This document shows, in pieces, positions 54,701 through 61,482 of a stretch of DNA of 64,000 bases. A program made the position numbers and the translations under genes. The stretch lies in the NCBI RefSeq assembly GCF_002887735.1, contig NZ_PKQP01000001.1, positions 186,001 through 250,000 of the forward strand. Reading direction: 5' to 3'. The DNA comes from Stenotrophomonas bentonitica (GTDB lineage Bacteria > Pseudomonadota > Gammaproteobacteria > Xanthomonadales > Xanthomonadaceae). The notes beneath the pieces were generated by a model. The model was not told where the DNA came from. It searched no databases and saw only the letters and a list, made by a program, of their open reading frames with translations. How positions within the stretch are numbered: position 1 is the stretch's first letter; each line of letters starts with the position of its first letter.

Positions 54701-57647
54701 CCAGGGTGCCGCGCACGTTGGCCAGTCCCTGGCTGGCGACCGAAAGCGCACGTTCGGCCTGGATCACACCGGCGGTGTTGTCGATATCGCTCGCGCTGTC
54801 GAGCGTGACATCGCCCTCGATGGACGCCAGCGTGCCGGCGTCACGGTTGACGATGCGGCCGGCCTGCACCTGCAGCGTTTCCTTGGCGGCGAGGATGCCG
54901 GCGCTGTTGTCGAGGGTGTGGGCGACCGCCACGTCCAGCGTATCGCCCGCGTTGACGGTGCCGCCGCGGTTGTCGAGGCTGCCGGCGCGCAGCTGCTGCG
55001 CACCGCCGGAGGCGACCAGGCCGCCCTGGCGATTGTCGAGCAGGCCGTCCACGCCCAGCTGCAATGCACGGTCGCCGGCCGCCTGGACCGTGCCGGCCTG
55101 GTTGTCCAGCTGGCCAGCCCGAAGGCTCAGATCACCGGCGCTGGCCAGCGTCCCGCGCTGGTTGTCGATCGCGCCGCTCACCTGCAGCGTGGAGGCCGCC
55201 TCACCTGCCGCCAGCAGTTTGCCGTCGCGGTTGGCCAGGCTCCCGGCCTGTACGGCGAGCGCACCGTTACCGATGATCTGGCCGTTGTCGTTGAGCAGCG
55301 CGTTGGTCACCCGCAGGGCCAGCGCGTCGGTGCCGGTGGCGATCAGTTCGCCACGACGGTTGTCCAGCTGCCCGGCATCGATCGCCATGCGCACCGCCGA
55401 GGTGATGCCATCGGAGACATCAATCCCCAGCCCCTGCAGTTGCAGCGCGCCATTGCTCAGCAGTTTGCCGCCCGCTCCGGCCAGCGTTGTGGCGTTGATA
55501 TCCAAACGGCCGCCGCCGGCCTGCTGCACCTGGCCGCCCGCGTTGCGCAGCAAGGCGGTATCGATGGCCAGATCGCCGTTGCTGGCGAGCGTGCCGCCGT
55601 CGTTGTCCAGTGCACTCGTCGCCCCGATACGGTTGCCCTCGCTGCCCGTTGCCAGCAGCTGGCCGCCACGGTTGTCGAGCGTATCGACCTGGACGTCGAG
55701 CGTGCCGGCCTGCAGTTCCGCCTGGCGGTGATCGACCGTCCCTGCGCGCAGGGTGAGCGTGCCGGCCGTGGCGATCTCGCCGCGCTGGCCGTCCAGCATA
55801 CCGGTGGTGAGCTGCAGGCCGTCGCTGCCGGCGTGCATCAGCTTGCCATCGGTGTTCACCAGCACCGCGCTGGTCAGTGCCAGCGAGGCAGCGTTGCTGG
55901 CGAGACTGCCGCCGGTGTTGTCGAACGTGCCCGCCACCTGCAGCTGCGCAGGTGCGCTGCCGCTGTGAGCGATCGTGCCGCTGCGGTTGGACAGCTGCGC
56001 GGTGCGCGCATCCAGCGCGCCGCCGACGTTCATGACGCCGGCGTCGTTGTTCAGCGCCTGGCCCTGCACAAGCAGGTCGCGCCCCGTGGTCAGCTCGCCC
56101 TGCCGGTTGGACAGGCCGCCCCCCTCCACGGCCAGATCGCGCACCCCGAGGCGACCGCCGTCGTTGTCCACGTGGCCCGCGCGCAGATCGATATCACCCC
56201 CGGCAAGGACCGCGCCGGCATCGTTGTCGAGCACGCCGGCAATCATCACGCGGCCCTGTGCGAGCGGCGCGGTGGCCGGCGGTGTCGAGCCCGGGGTGCT
56301 GCCATCGGTGCCACCGTTTCCGTTGCCGGTTCCCGTGCCCGGGCTGCCCGTGCCGTCGCCATCGCCCGGTGAGGTCGGCGTCGTACCGTCCTGCCGGGCC
56401 AGTGCGCCGATGCTGCCCTTGTCACGGTTCTGCAGGCGCCCGCTCTGCACCGCCAGGGCCTGCACGCCAGCCTGTTCGATGCTGCCGCCGCGGTTGACCA
56501 GCGACGCCGCCTCCAGGTCCAGACGGGTACCATTGAGCTGGCCACCCGTGTTGTCCAGATCCTGACCGGTGCGCAGGTTCAGTTCACGCCCGGCACTGAC
56601 CAGCCCTTCGTTGCGCACACCGCCGCTGGCAGCGATACGCGTATCGTCGCGCGCCTGCAGTTTGCCGGTGTTTTCCAGCCGGCCATCGACAGTCACGACC
56701 AGTTCGCCGGTCTGCGCCCCGAGGTTGCCCGCGTTGCGCACGCCCACGCCGTGCTCGGTGCCCATCAGCAGGATCTTGTTGGCGTACATGCCGCCCAGCT
56801 GGGCCACATCGAGCGCGTACTGCGGCGCATTGCCTTCGGCGGCCTGCGCCTGCACGCGGCCCAGATCGGCGCTCACCGTGTTCGCGCCGGTGGTGACCTG
56901 CAGCTGCTGCGCCCACAGGCCCGCATTGAGCTGCACCGAGCGTGCGATCAGATCGGTGTAGTCGACCCGGCTGGCATCCATGCCGGCACCGAAGATGTGG
57001 ATCGCTCCGCCCTGCACGCGGTATCCCTCCAGCGCGCCGCCATTGAACATCGGGGTGCCGGTGGTGAGGGTGATGCGGTTGGCGTTGATGAAGCCGCAGC
57101 CATCGCAATCGATGCCGGCCGGGTTGGCGATCACCACCTGCGCGCGGTCGCCGGCCACTTCCACATAGCCGCGCAGCTGGCTCGGGTTGGCGCCATTGAC
57201 CTCGTTGAGGATCACCCGTGCGGTGCCGCCGGCCAACCACGGATTGCCCTGCACCCAGCCACCGAGCTGCGACTGGGTATTGCCGCGTGAGTTGTTGAGG
57301 ATGGCGCCCTGCTGGTCGACATCGAAGCGCTGGTAGGTGTTGCGCGAAACACCGGCAGCACTCGGCGTCTGGATATTGATCTGCGGCGTGCCGTTGGCGG
57401 TTTCCAGCACGGTCGGTCGCTGGTTCCCGGGGGCATTCGGGTCCGCGACCACCTGCGCCGCCGCCAGGCCGGTTACGCCTACCCAGCCCAGCATCACCCA
57501 CAGCGCGAACGCCATCGGGCGCAGTGCCGCCGTGCGATCGCCATCCTGCCCGGTACCGGCGCCGCCGGGGCGCGGGGTGATCTCCGCAGCGACCTGCCAG
57601 AGCATGAGGGCGTGGTTGAACACGAGGCGGTACAGATGCTTGTTCAT
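48792..57647 (-). CDS. TpsA filamentous-haemagglutinin-like exoprotein with C-terminal serine hydrolase-like domain
   Basis: A 2951-residue exoprotein secreted by the adjacent TpsB. It begins with an extended signal region (MNKHLYRLVFNHALMLWQVA) and a hydrophobic core (~45-63). The TPS recognition domain (~66-300) carries NPWL at 135-138 and NPAG at 175-178. Residues ~330-1250 are degenerate ~20-residue FHA repeats (LDNRGGxLxA type). Later repeats and a pre-toxin-like stretch (GTTRAAISDGAVLITDDELQ, LNRDTLNAHQ) precede the C-terminal ~250 residues. There, NHSRGSMTF (Ser2822), HPTDIVGSW (Asp2882) and GSHSAYVGYL (His2909) have the order of a lipase/alpha-beta-hydrolase triad. I see no VENN motif. 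Base composition becomes visibly less GC-rich toward the 3' end. It could be an adhesin, but domain order and the downstream lipoproteins suggest a contact-dependent toxin. Confidence 0.88.
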   Translation of the reverse strand: MNKHLYRLVFNHALMLWQVAAEITPRPGGAGTGQDGDRTAALRPMAFALWVMLGWVGVTGLAAAQVVADPNAPGNQRPTVLETANGTPQINIQTPSAAGVSRNTYQRFDVDQQGAILNNSRGNTQSQLGGWVQGNPWLAGGTARVILNEVNGANPSQLRGYVEVAGDRAQVVIANPAGIDCDGCGFINANRITLTTGTPMFNGGALEGYRVQGGAIHIFGAGMDASRVDYTDLIARSVQLNAGLWAQQLQVTTGANTVSADLGRVQAQAAEGNAPQYALDVAQLGGMYANKILLMGTEHGVGVRNAGNLGAQTGELVVTVDGRLENTGKLQARDDTRIAASGGVRNEGLVSAGRELNLRTGQDLDNTGGQLNGTRLDLEAASLVNRGGSIEQAGVQALAVQSGRLQNRDKGSIGALARQDGTTPTSPGDGDGTGSPGTGTGNGNGGTDGSTPGSTPPATAPLAQGRVMIAGVLDNDAGAVLAGGDIDLRAGHVDNDGGRLGVRDLAVEGGGLSNRQGELTTGRDLLVQGQALNNDAGVMNVGGALDARTAQLSNRSGTIAHSGSAPAQLQVAGTFDNTGGSLASNAASLALTSAVLVNTDGKLMHAGSDGLQLTTGMLDGQRGEIATAGTLTLRAGTVDHRQAELQAGTLDVQVDTLDNRGGQLLATGSEGNRIGATSALDNDGGTLASNGDLAIDTALLRNAGGQVQQAGGGRLDINATTLAGAGGKLLSNGALQLQGLGIDVSDGITSAVRMAIDAGQLDNRRGELIATGTDALALRVTNALLNDNGQIIGNGALAVQAGSLANRDGKLLAAGEAASTLQVSGAIDNQRGTLASAGDLSLRAGQLDNQAGTVQAAGDRALQLGVDGLLDNRQGGLVASGGAQQLRAGSLDNRGGTVNAGDTLDVAVAHTLDNSAGILAAKETLQVQAGRIVNRDAGTLASIEGDVTLDSASDIDNTAGVIQAERALSVASQGLANVRGTLAGASLALDTGLGSVDNSEGIIAATAGTLDARSGALENRAGLLQSSAAMRIDTHGQQLGNTDAGARGGIVSGAGLTLRAGELDNRAGLVQAQTALDARLATLDNRSGGQVGSGASLLLQAQRVDNSGGRLQASENLTLDLSGELVNQAGLAVAGGDLVAHAARIDNRATAGGSTALGLQGGSVDLAAAQIDNSTGMIAADQRIALQAGDALFNQQGLVSSAGSLDVRAGQVGNADGTLLSAGNQALHANALNGTGRVLSQGDLVLALQQDYRNDGQITANGKATVSTQGLWTNAGKVQAGDLALHARQIDNLASGEISGIRTQVRADGVLGNRGLIDGVDTRIDADVILNVGTGRIYGDRLSIGATTLVNSDETLEGVTRAATIAARERLDIGAGTVVNREQALIFSAGGGDNALNIGGALDAQGHAVGRAGSVHNASATIESLGGLSIDATRLLNSNEHFATTEVMVVGPTKKLYIQPKGTPGMHDASEFTWSSWSRAGKYWWKNGNGDVKDWTQYDVTHTEYETQVTSSAPGRIISGGNMTLRGDELINDKSQILAGGALLGDLGNLRNIDAFGEYRVHEEGTSQYTYSRWRGGFKRYHERKWDRKIAYRPADEVRTINLGVTRTAEHTRDGGSGYQVGGVSTGSVGGQVGGAAGAGAVGGQRQVTEVSASVASLAGPGSTAGTGAQGAAGNQPTVIRTIGVEAELPQSSLFQSGPNAGQYLVETDPRFADYRNWLGSEYLLQKMGVDPANVQKRLGDGFYEQKLVRDQVAQLTGRRFLDGYADDEAQYRALLDNAATIADAWGLRPGVALTPAQMAQLTSDIVWLVEQRVTLADGSTTTALVPQVYVRVRPGDIDGTGTLLAGRSVELNLRGDLVNSGTIAGRTAVKIDAQNLRNLDGRISGDTVSANARTDLDNLGGLIDARSVLVASAGRDLNLVTTTRSGQNTAGLSDFSRTNIDRVAGLFVSEAGGTLLASAVRDVRLDGAEIVNAGSGGQTVIAAGRDLSLGTVREARQENNVRNADNYLRSGYSRGVGTNVRTVGDVQLQAGRDMELQAATVNSAEGALVAVASGNLNIGVSEDSYNWSEGRKHRHSGLLNTTTRTTRDSLDETVAQGSTVGGNTVAIQGRNVTITGSDVISDVGTTIAADQDLVIQAARESATESHFKKKEQSGLIYNGGAAITAGTQMQSDDNKATRNTAAGSTVGSLAGDVVLLAGGAYRQIGSDVLAPEGDVDIHAREVAILEARETQTTAQESKFRQAGLTVAVTAPVITALQTAGNMASATSKTSDWRKQAMGAATAAGAVKEGVDAVGADPGAAGGLNISITVGASKSDSRTTTQSDTAAASSIRAGGDVRISATGAGNASDITIQGSDVTADGNIRLKADGDVALLASRDVIEMERKSSSASGGVGVAIAVGSGGASAGITANASASRGSGKGEDVYWNTTHLTAGESLVIESGGDTTLRGAVVSGEQVAMNVGGNLAVESLQDTHSFHSKDRTVGGSVTFGAGFSGSAYMLNQKSDSEFASVTEQSAIRAGDGGFQINVDGTTQLVGGAISSSDAAIDAGRNRLQTAALVVSDIENASSAKASSGGIGVTDETFSGLYGATKTIIGNKLIHGDASDGSQGTTRAAISDGAVLITDDELQRALTGKGAEEQVAGLNRDTLNAHQSAALMDLERLEERAAAEHAITGEAFRQGTAWTTDLVHKAATEQSRIVLQTCEAGGTNCRQTELALEDVQAIDGKLYIFNNGIFNAEPYALATGAKQNTNEANASGVYYILNPYTGNKVAEGLYAMYDKANGILGSLTGVMLPVTAASQANIALLERAREEGWEFNAVNHSRGSMTFTNAMLQLRGDDQKMFPIGYILYNGAAANAQQALGLVGLIGDARGEVWQNTHPTDIVGSWRVILGGNPATSEKNQGSFPGSHSAYVGYLPADGTELRSITDKVWGIGKINQPVRQVPKREAEKR

Positions 57648-57702
57648 GACAATTCCTTTGTATGCGTGCGGTCGGTGCGGCGCGAACGCGCCCGCACTGA
57701 AA

Positions 57703-59451
57703 TCAGAACGACCAGCTCAGGGTGAATCCGGTGACGGTGTAGGCGTTCTGGAAACCAGAGGGCTTCTTCAGCGGGGCGCCGACGAAGCCGTCCCAGTACA
57801 GGCCGCGATACGACCCACGCAGGCCGATCACGCTGCCCGCCAGGTCATTGCCTACCTGCCATTGCGTGGCGCTGCCGCCGACATGGCCGTAATCGGCGCC
57901 GACGTAGAATTCCTGCCCGCCGCCCAGGGCCAGGCCGATGTCGTTGCGGATCAACCAGCCGCGCTCGCCCATCAGCGACATCTCGCCATCGAAGCCGCGC
58001 ACGGTGTAGCGGCCGCCGATCGCGAAGCGGTCCTGCGGCACCAGCCCGCCACGGTTCCATTGCGCTCGCCAGCTGCCGGTGTAGCGCAGGCGCTGCTGGC
58101 CGAGCTGGAACGGGAGGCTGAGCTGTGCGTCGGCGAAGTAGATCTTCGGGTGCGAGGTGGCTTCACCGAACAGCTCCTCGGGCGCTGCGATCGAGCCGAA
58201 GGCCCCGGTGCCACGGCGGAAGCCGACAGTGCCATCGAGCGTGGCCTGGCCGATGAAGTGACGGTGGTTCAGGCCGAGCTCCCAGCCGCCCATGCGCCGG
58301 CGCTGGACCAGGATTTCGGTGTCGTCGATGAAGTTGCGCGAGTCGCGCTCCCAGGCACGCAGGTACATGCTGGTCTTGCTGCTCGCGTTGCGGAACAGCA
58401 GGCGCGTAGCCCGCACTTCGGCGTTGTAGCTCTCGCCGCTGTAGAGATACGACTGCTGGTTGCCGGCCACGGTCTGCTCGTACTCGTAGCCGCTGCGCGT
58501 GGCGCCGAACAGCCAGTAGCCGACCGGCACGGAGTAGTGGAAGGTGAAGCCCTTGGTGCCGCGCTTGCCGCCGCTGAACACGTCATGGTTCAGGTTGACG
58601 TAGAACAGGTCGTTCTGGCGCAGCGCGTGGTCCAGCGACATCGTCGCACCGGCCTGGGTCTTGCCGGTGGCCTTGCTGCCGGAATCGTCCAGGCTGAGGT
58701 TGAAGCGGACCAGCCGTTGCTGCGACCACTGCACCACCAGGTCGCTCTGGCCAGGTGCGGCGTCGGCGCCTTCGGCCGGGCTGATCTGGATGTCGGCCTC
58801 GGCGGTCGGCACGCGCTTGAAATTCTCCAGCCCCTGTTCGATATCGCGCAGGTTGAGCAGGTCGCCACTGCGTGCCGGGATCGCGTTCCACAGGGTGGCG
58901 TCGCGATGGGTGCCCTCTGCGAAACGGATCTGGCGGAGCGTGCCGGGCACCGCGGTCAGTGCCAGCGTGCCGGTGGTGAGGTCCTGCGGCTGGGCCAACA
59001 CGCGCGTGGTGACGTAGCCGCGCTCGACGATCGCGTTCTGTACCCGCGACATCACCACGTTGATGCCGGCGGTGCCCAGGCAGCGGCCGAGCGCCGGATC
59101 GCCTTTGACGTTGGCTGCGGGCAACGCCCACTGGAAACGGTCGGCCTGCTCGCCTTCCAGGGTGATCCGGTTGATCACGAAGCAGGGTGCTTCGTCCTGG
59201 GGCAGCCGCTCCGGTGCGGCCACCGGTGCGTCCTGAAGACGTGCATCGGGCCGGGTTTCAAGCTGCTCGCGCAGGGCGCGTTCGCGCTCCTGCTGGCGAA
59301 GCAGCTCCTGATCGGGGGCGGGCAGCTGCTGGGCACTGGCCGGCAGATAGACCAGGGCCAGCGCGGCCGCCAGCGGGGCCAGAAGGAGGGTGCGCCGGGA
59401 AGCGCCATGGGAACCGGCGCGAGCCGGGGTGGGTAGTACGGTGTTTGGCAT
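57703..59451 (-). CDS. TpsB/FhaC-ShlB family two-partner secretion transporter
   Basis: A ~582-residue outer-membrane protein. The signal peptide is TLLLAPLAAALALVYLPASA, followed by a Gln/Arg/Glu-rich helix (~45-80). POTRA domains follow (FVINRITLEGEQADRFQWAL; RGYVTTRVLAQPQDLTTGTL), then a 16-strand barrel with the lid motif YTVRGFDG and an aromatic C-terminus (FTLSWSF). It recognises the TPS domain of the adjacent exoprotein and moves it across the outer membrane. ATG 59451 (MPNTVLPTPARAG) is preferred; GTG 59484 is an in-frame alternative. It is the first gene of the operon, 55 bp before tpsA. Confidence 0.93.
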   Translation of the reverse strand: MPNTVLPTPARAGSHGASRRTLLLAPLAAALALVYLPASAQQLPAPDQELLRQQERERALREQLETRPDARLQDAPVAAPERLPQDEAPCFVINRITLEGEQADRFQWALPAANVKGDPALGRCLGTAGINVVMSRVQNAIVERGYVTTRVLAQPQDLTTGTLALTAVPGTLRQIRFAEGTHRDATLWNAIPARSGDLLNLRDIEQGLENFKRVPTAEADIQISPAEGADAAPGQSDLVVQWSQQRLVRFNLSLDDSGSKATGKTQAGATMSLDHALRQNDLFYVNLNHDVFSGGKRGTKGFTFHYSVPVGYWLFGATRSGYEYEQTVAGNQQSYLYSGESYNAEVRATRLLFRNASSKTSMYLRAWERDSRNFIDDTEILVQRRRMGGWELGLNHRHFIGQATLDGTVGFRRGTGAFGSIAAPEELFGEATSHPKIYFADAQLSLPFQLGQQRLRYTGSWRAQWNRGGLVPQDRFAIGGRYTVRGFDGEMSLMGERGWLIRNDIGLALGGGQEFYVGADYGHVGGSATQWQVGNDLAGSVIGLRGSYRGLYWDGFVGAPLKKPSGFQNAYTVTGFTLSWSF

Positions 59452-59484
59452 GCAGGATCTCGAACGTGGGCTGGCACGAACCAT

Positions 59485-59925
59485 CGTTCGCTATAGACCG
59501 CCCCTATGGAGGCCCGCCAATTTAAGAGCTATTCGCGACATGAGAACCGTCAAAAACCCCACCCACCCCGTAAGAGAACTACCCGCTCGCTTGTAGGGAT
59601 TTTCCTAAATAGTCATTTTTTTGACGCAGCGCACATGGAAGGGGACCGCGTGGCCCTTGTTGTGAAGGCGTTTTCACACGTAGCGCCCCGCACTGCGCGC
59701 GGCGCGGCATCGTGCCCGCGGCCGGGCCTGTCGCGTCGGCACGGCATCACCTCGCCCCACCCTGCGCGACCTGTCGGGATCGAACCCGTACAATGCCCAG
59801 TCCTGGCCCTGCTTACGGCAGCGGCCCAGTCCCCTACCCCGCAGCTGCCGGCCACTGGCCGGTCTCTGCCGTTGCACCCGCGCGCCGGCATGGCCGCGGT
59901 GCGCCACCTGTCAGGAAACATGCTG
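59485..59925. other. Divergent intergenic region between tpsB and the MFS gene
   Basis: About 440 bp with no convincing gene. The tpsB-proximal half (59520-59640) is clearly AT-richer than its surroundings and includes TTTTTTT at 59617-59625, consistent with the tpsB promoter or a leader. A perfect 6+6 bp palindrome lies at 59661-59678. The part from 59690 on is GC-rich and leads to the MFS start. A T-arm-like 14-mer near 59774 is not part of a tRNA. Confidence 0.45.
59661..59678. promoter_or_regulatory. TGTGAA-N6-TTCACA palindrome, possible regulator site
   Basis: TGTGAAGGCGTTTTCACA is an 18-bp interrupted palindrome between the divergent tpsB and MFS genes. It resembles a CRP/Clp site but has 8 rather than 6 bp between TGTGA and TCACA, so the binding protein is uncertain. 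Confidence 0.4.
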
Positions 59926-61137
59926 ATGACTCACCCCACCCCACCGTCCCAGTCCCTGCTGCACGGGCGCCTTCTTGCATTCGCCGCGATCCTGCTGGCC
60001 GCGTTGAACCTGCGCACCGCGGTCACCTCACTGACCCCGCTGCTGGATGTGCTCGGCCAGACCTTCGGCTTCGGCACCACCATGACCGGCGTGCTTGGCA
60101 TGCTGCCGACCGCAGCGTTCGCCCTGTTCGGCGTGACCACCCCGGCAGTGGCGCGTCGCCTGGGCCTGGAACGGACCGCCCTGCTGGCCATGAGCCTGGC
60201 CACCGTAGGGCTGCTGCTGCGGTCGATGGCCGGCGGCGTGGGCAGCCTGCTGTTCGGCTCGGTGGTGGCGCTGGCCGGCATGGGCATCGGCAACGTGGTG
60301 GTACCGCCGCTGGTGAAGCGCTACTTCGCCAACCGCGTGGGCACCATGAGCACGCTCTACATCACCGTGTTGCAGATCGGCACGATGATGCCGGCCCTGC
60401 TGGCGGTCCCGGTCGCGCAGCAGGCGGGCTGGCGTGTGTCGCTGGGCATCTGGGCGCTGATGTCGCTGGCCGCGGCGCTGCCGTGGCTGATGCTCTCGCG
60501 TGCACGGCCGCACCCGGACACGATCAGCGCGGCCAACGATCCGTCCAGCGCGCCGCACGGCAAGGTCTGGAAAACCCCGCTGGCCTGGGGCATGACGCTG
60601 ATGTTCGGCATGACCTCGCTGATGACGTACTCGATGTTCACCTGGCTGCCGCGGATCGTGGTCGAAGCCGGTGCGACGCCGGCCTTCGGCGGCATCATGG
60701 TGGCCATCTTCGCGGCCTGCGGCCTGCTGCCGTCGCTGACCATGCCGGCCCTGGCCGTGCGCCTGCGCAACCCGTTCGGGCTGGTGCTGATCGGCTTCAG
60801 CGCGTTCCTGATCGCCTTCGCCGGCCTGTTGTTCGCGCCGATGAAGGCCCCGTGGCTGTGGGCGGTGCTGCTCGGCATCGGGCCGTCCACCTTCCCGCTG
60901 GCGCTGACCCTGATCAACCTGCGTACCCGCACGCCCGCCGGCTCTGCCGCGTTGTCCGGCTTCATGCAGGGCGTGGGCTATGCCTTCAGCTGCCTGGGCC
61001 CGTTCCTGTTCGGCTGGCTGCACGCGGTCAGCGGCGGCTGGCACCTGCCGTTCGGCTTCCTGGTCCTGTGCGCGGTGGTGCTGTTGTGCGCCTCGTGGGT
61101 CGCCTGCAAACCGCAGAAGCTCGAAGACCAGTGGTAG
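59926..61137 (+). CDS. MFS transporter, CynX/NimT family
   Basis: A 403-residue protein with about 12 transmembrane helices. CynX-type features are LLAFAAILLAALNLRTAVTS, GMGIGNVVVPPLVKRYFANR and LGIGPSTFPLALTLINLRTR. This family includes the cyanate transporter CynX and nitroimidazole transporter NimT; the substrate cannot be read from sequence, and no cyanase gene is nearby. ATG 59926 is preferred because AGGA lies 9 bp upstream; ATG 59920 is 2 codons earlier but too close to it. Confidence 0.88.
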   Translation: MTHPTPPSQSLLHGRLLAFAAILLAALNLRTAVTSLTPLLDVLGQTFGFGTTMTGVLGMLPTAAFALFGVTTPAVARRLGLERTALLAMSLATVGLLLRSMAGGVGSLLFGSVVALAGMGIGNVVVPPLVKRYFANRVGTMSTLYITVLQIGTMMPALLAVPVAQQAGWRVSLGIWALMSLAAALPWLMLSRARPHPDTISAANDPSSAPHGKVWKTPLAWGMTLMFGMTSLMTYSMFTWLPRIVVEAGATPAFGGIMVAIFAACGLLPSLTMPALAVRLRNPFGLVLIGFSAFLIAFAGLLFAPMKAPWLWAVLLGIGPSTFPLALTLINLRTRTPAGSAALSGFMQGVGYAFSCLGPFLFGWLHAVSGGWHLPFGFLVLCAVVLLCASWVACKPQKLEDQW

Positions 61138-61482
61138 GCGCCCCGGCGCGTCCATCTACACGCGTTGTGCGCAACTGCTGACGTAGCGTGTCGCTAACTG
61201 ACCCGGTGGGCTGCACCGGGCAGCGTTCGGAGTCTCTGGCGTCGCCAGCCGGCTGAACAGCTTCATCGCGATGGAGTGCGCCGTCCTTGGTTGCGACATG
61301 GCCTGAATCTGCAGCGATTCAATGACTTGCCCCTCCCCTCCGGGTTCCACCCGGGGGCTGATGGGTCGTACCCGCGTCTTAACGATTTGGCAACAACTGC
61401 GCAGTCAGGCACGATTGGCATGTGATGTGCGTCACACTTTTGACGCAACACACCTTTGAAAGGATGCTCCAAGGGGGGTTCC
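61138..61482 (+). promoter_or_regulatory. Intergenic region and promoter region of pgaA
   Basis: 345 bp with no gene. A GC-rich inverted repeat (CCCGGTG..GCACCGGG, ~61202-61220) follows the MFS gene and may end its transcript. The distal part holds a perfect Clp/CRP-type site (61421-61436). A TTGACG hexamer (61440-61445) could be a -35, but no good -10 is seen at the expected distance. Confidence 0.45.
61421..61436. promoter_or_regulatory. Clp/CRP-type binding site upstream of pgaA
   Basis: TGTGATGTGCGTCACA is a perfect TGTGA-N6-TCACA palindrome, centred about 54 bp before the pgaA ATG. In Xanthomonadaceae this sequence is bound by Clp, a CRP-like factor that releases DNA when it binds cyclic-di-GMP. 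Confidence 0.75.

Noticed and set aside
48792-57647. Classical CdiA with VENN-delimited toxin
   Set aside because: No VENN motif was found before the variable-looking C-terminus, and the first downstream gene encodes a lipoprotein and not a typical cytoplasmic CdiI. I therefore call it TpsA with a candidate toxin domain only.
59774-59787. CGGGATCGAACCCG resembling a tRNA T-arm, considered as a tRNA remnant or attachment site
   Set aside because: No acceptor stem, anticodon arm or CCA surrounds it, and it does not match the T-arm of the nearby tRNA-Pro genes.
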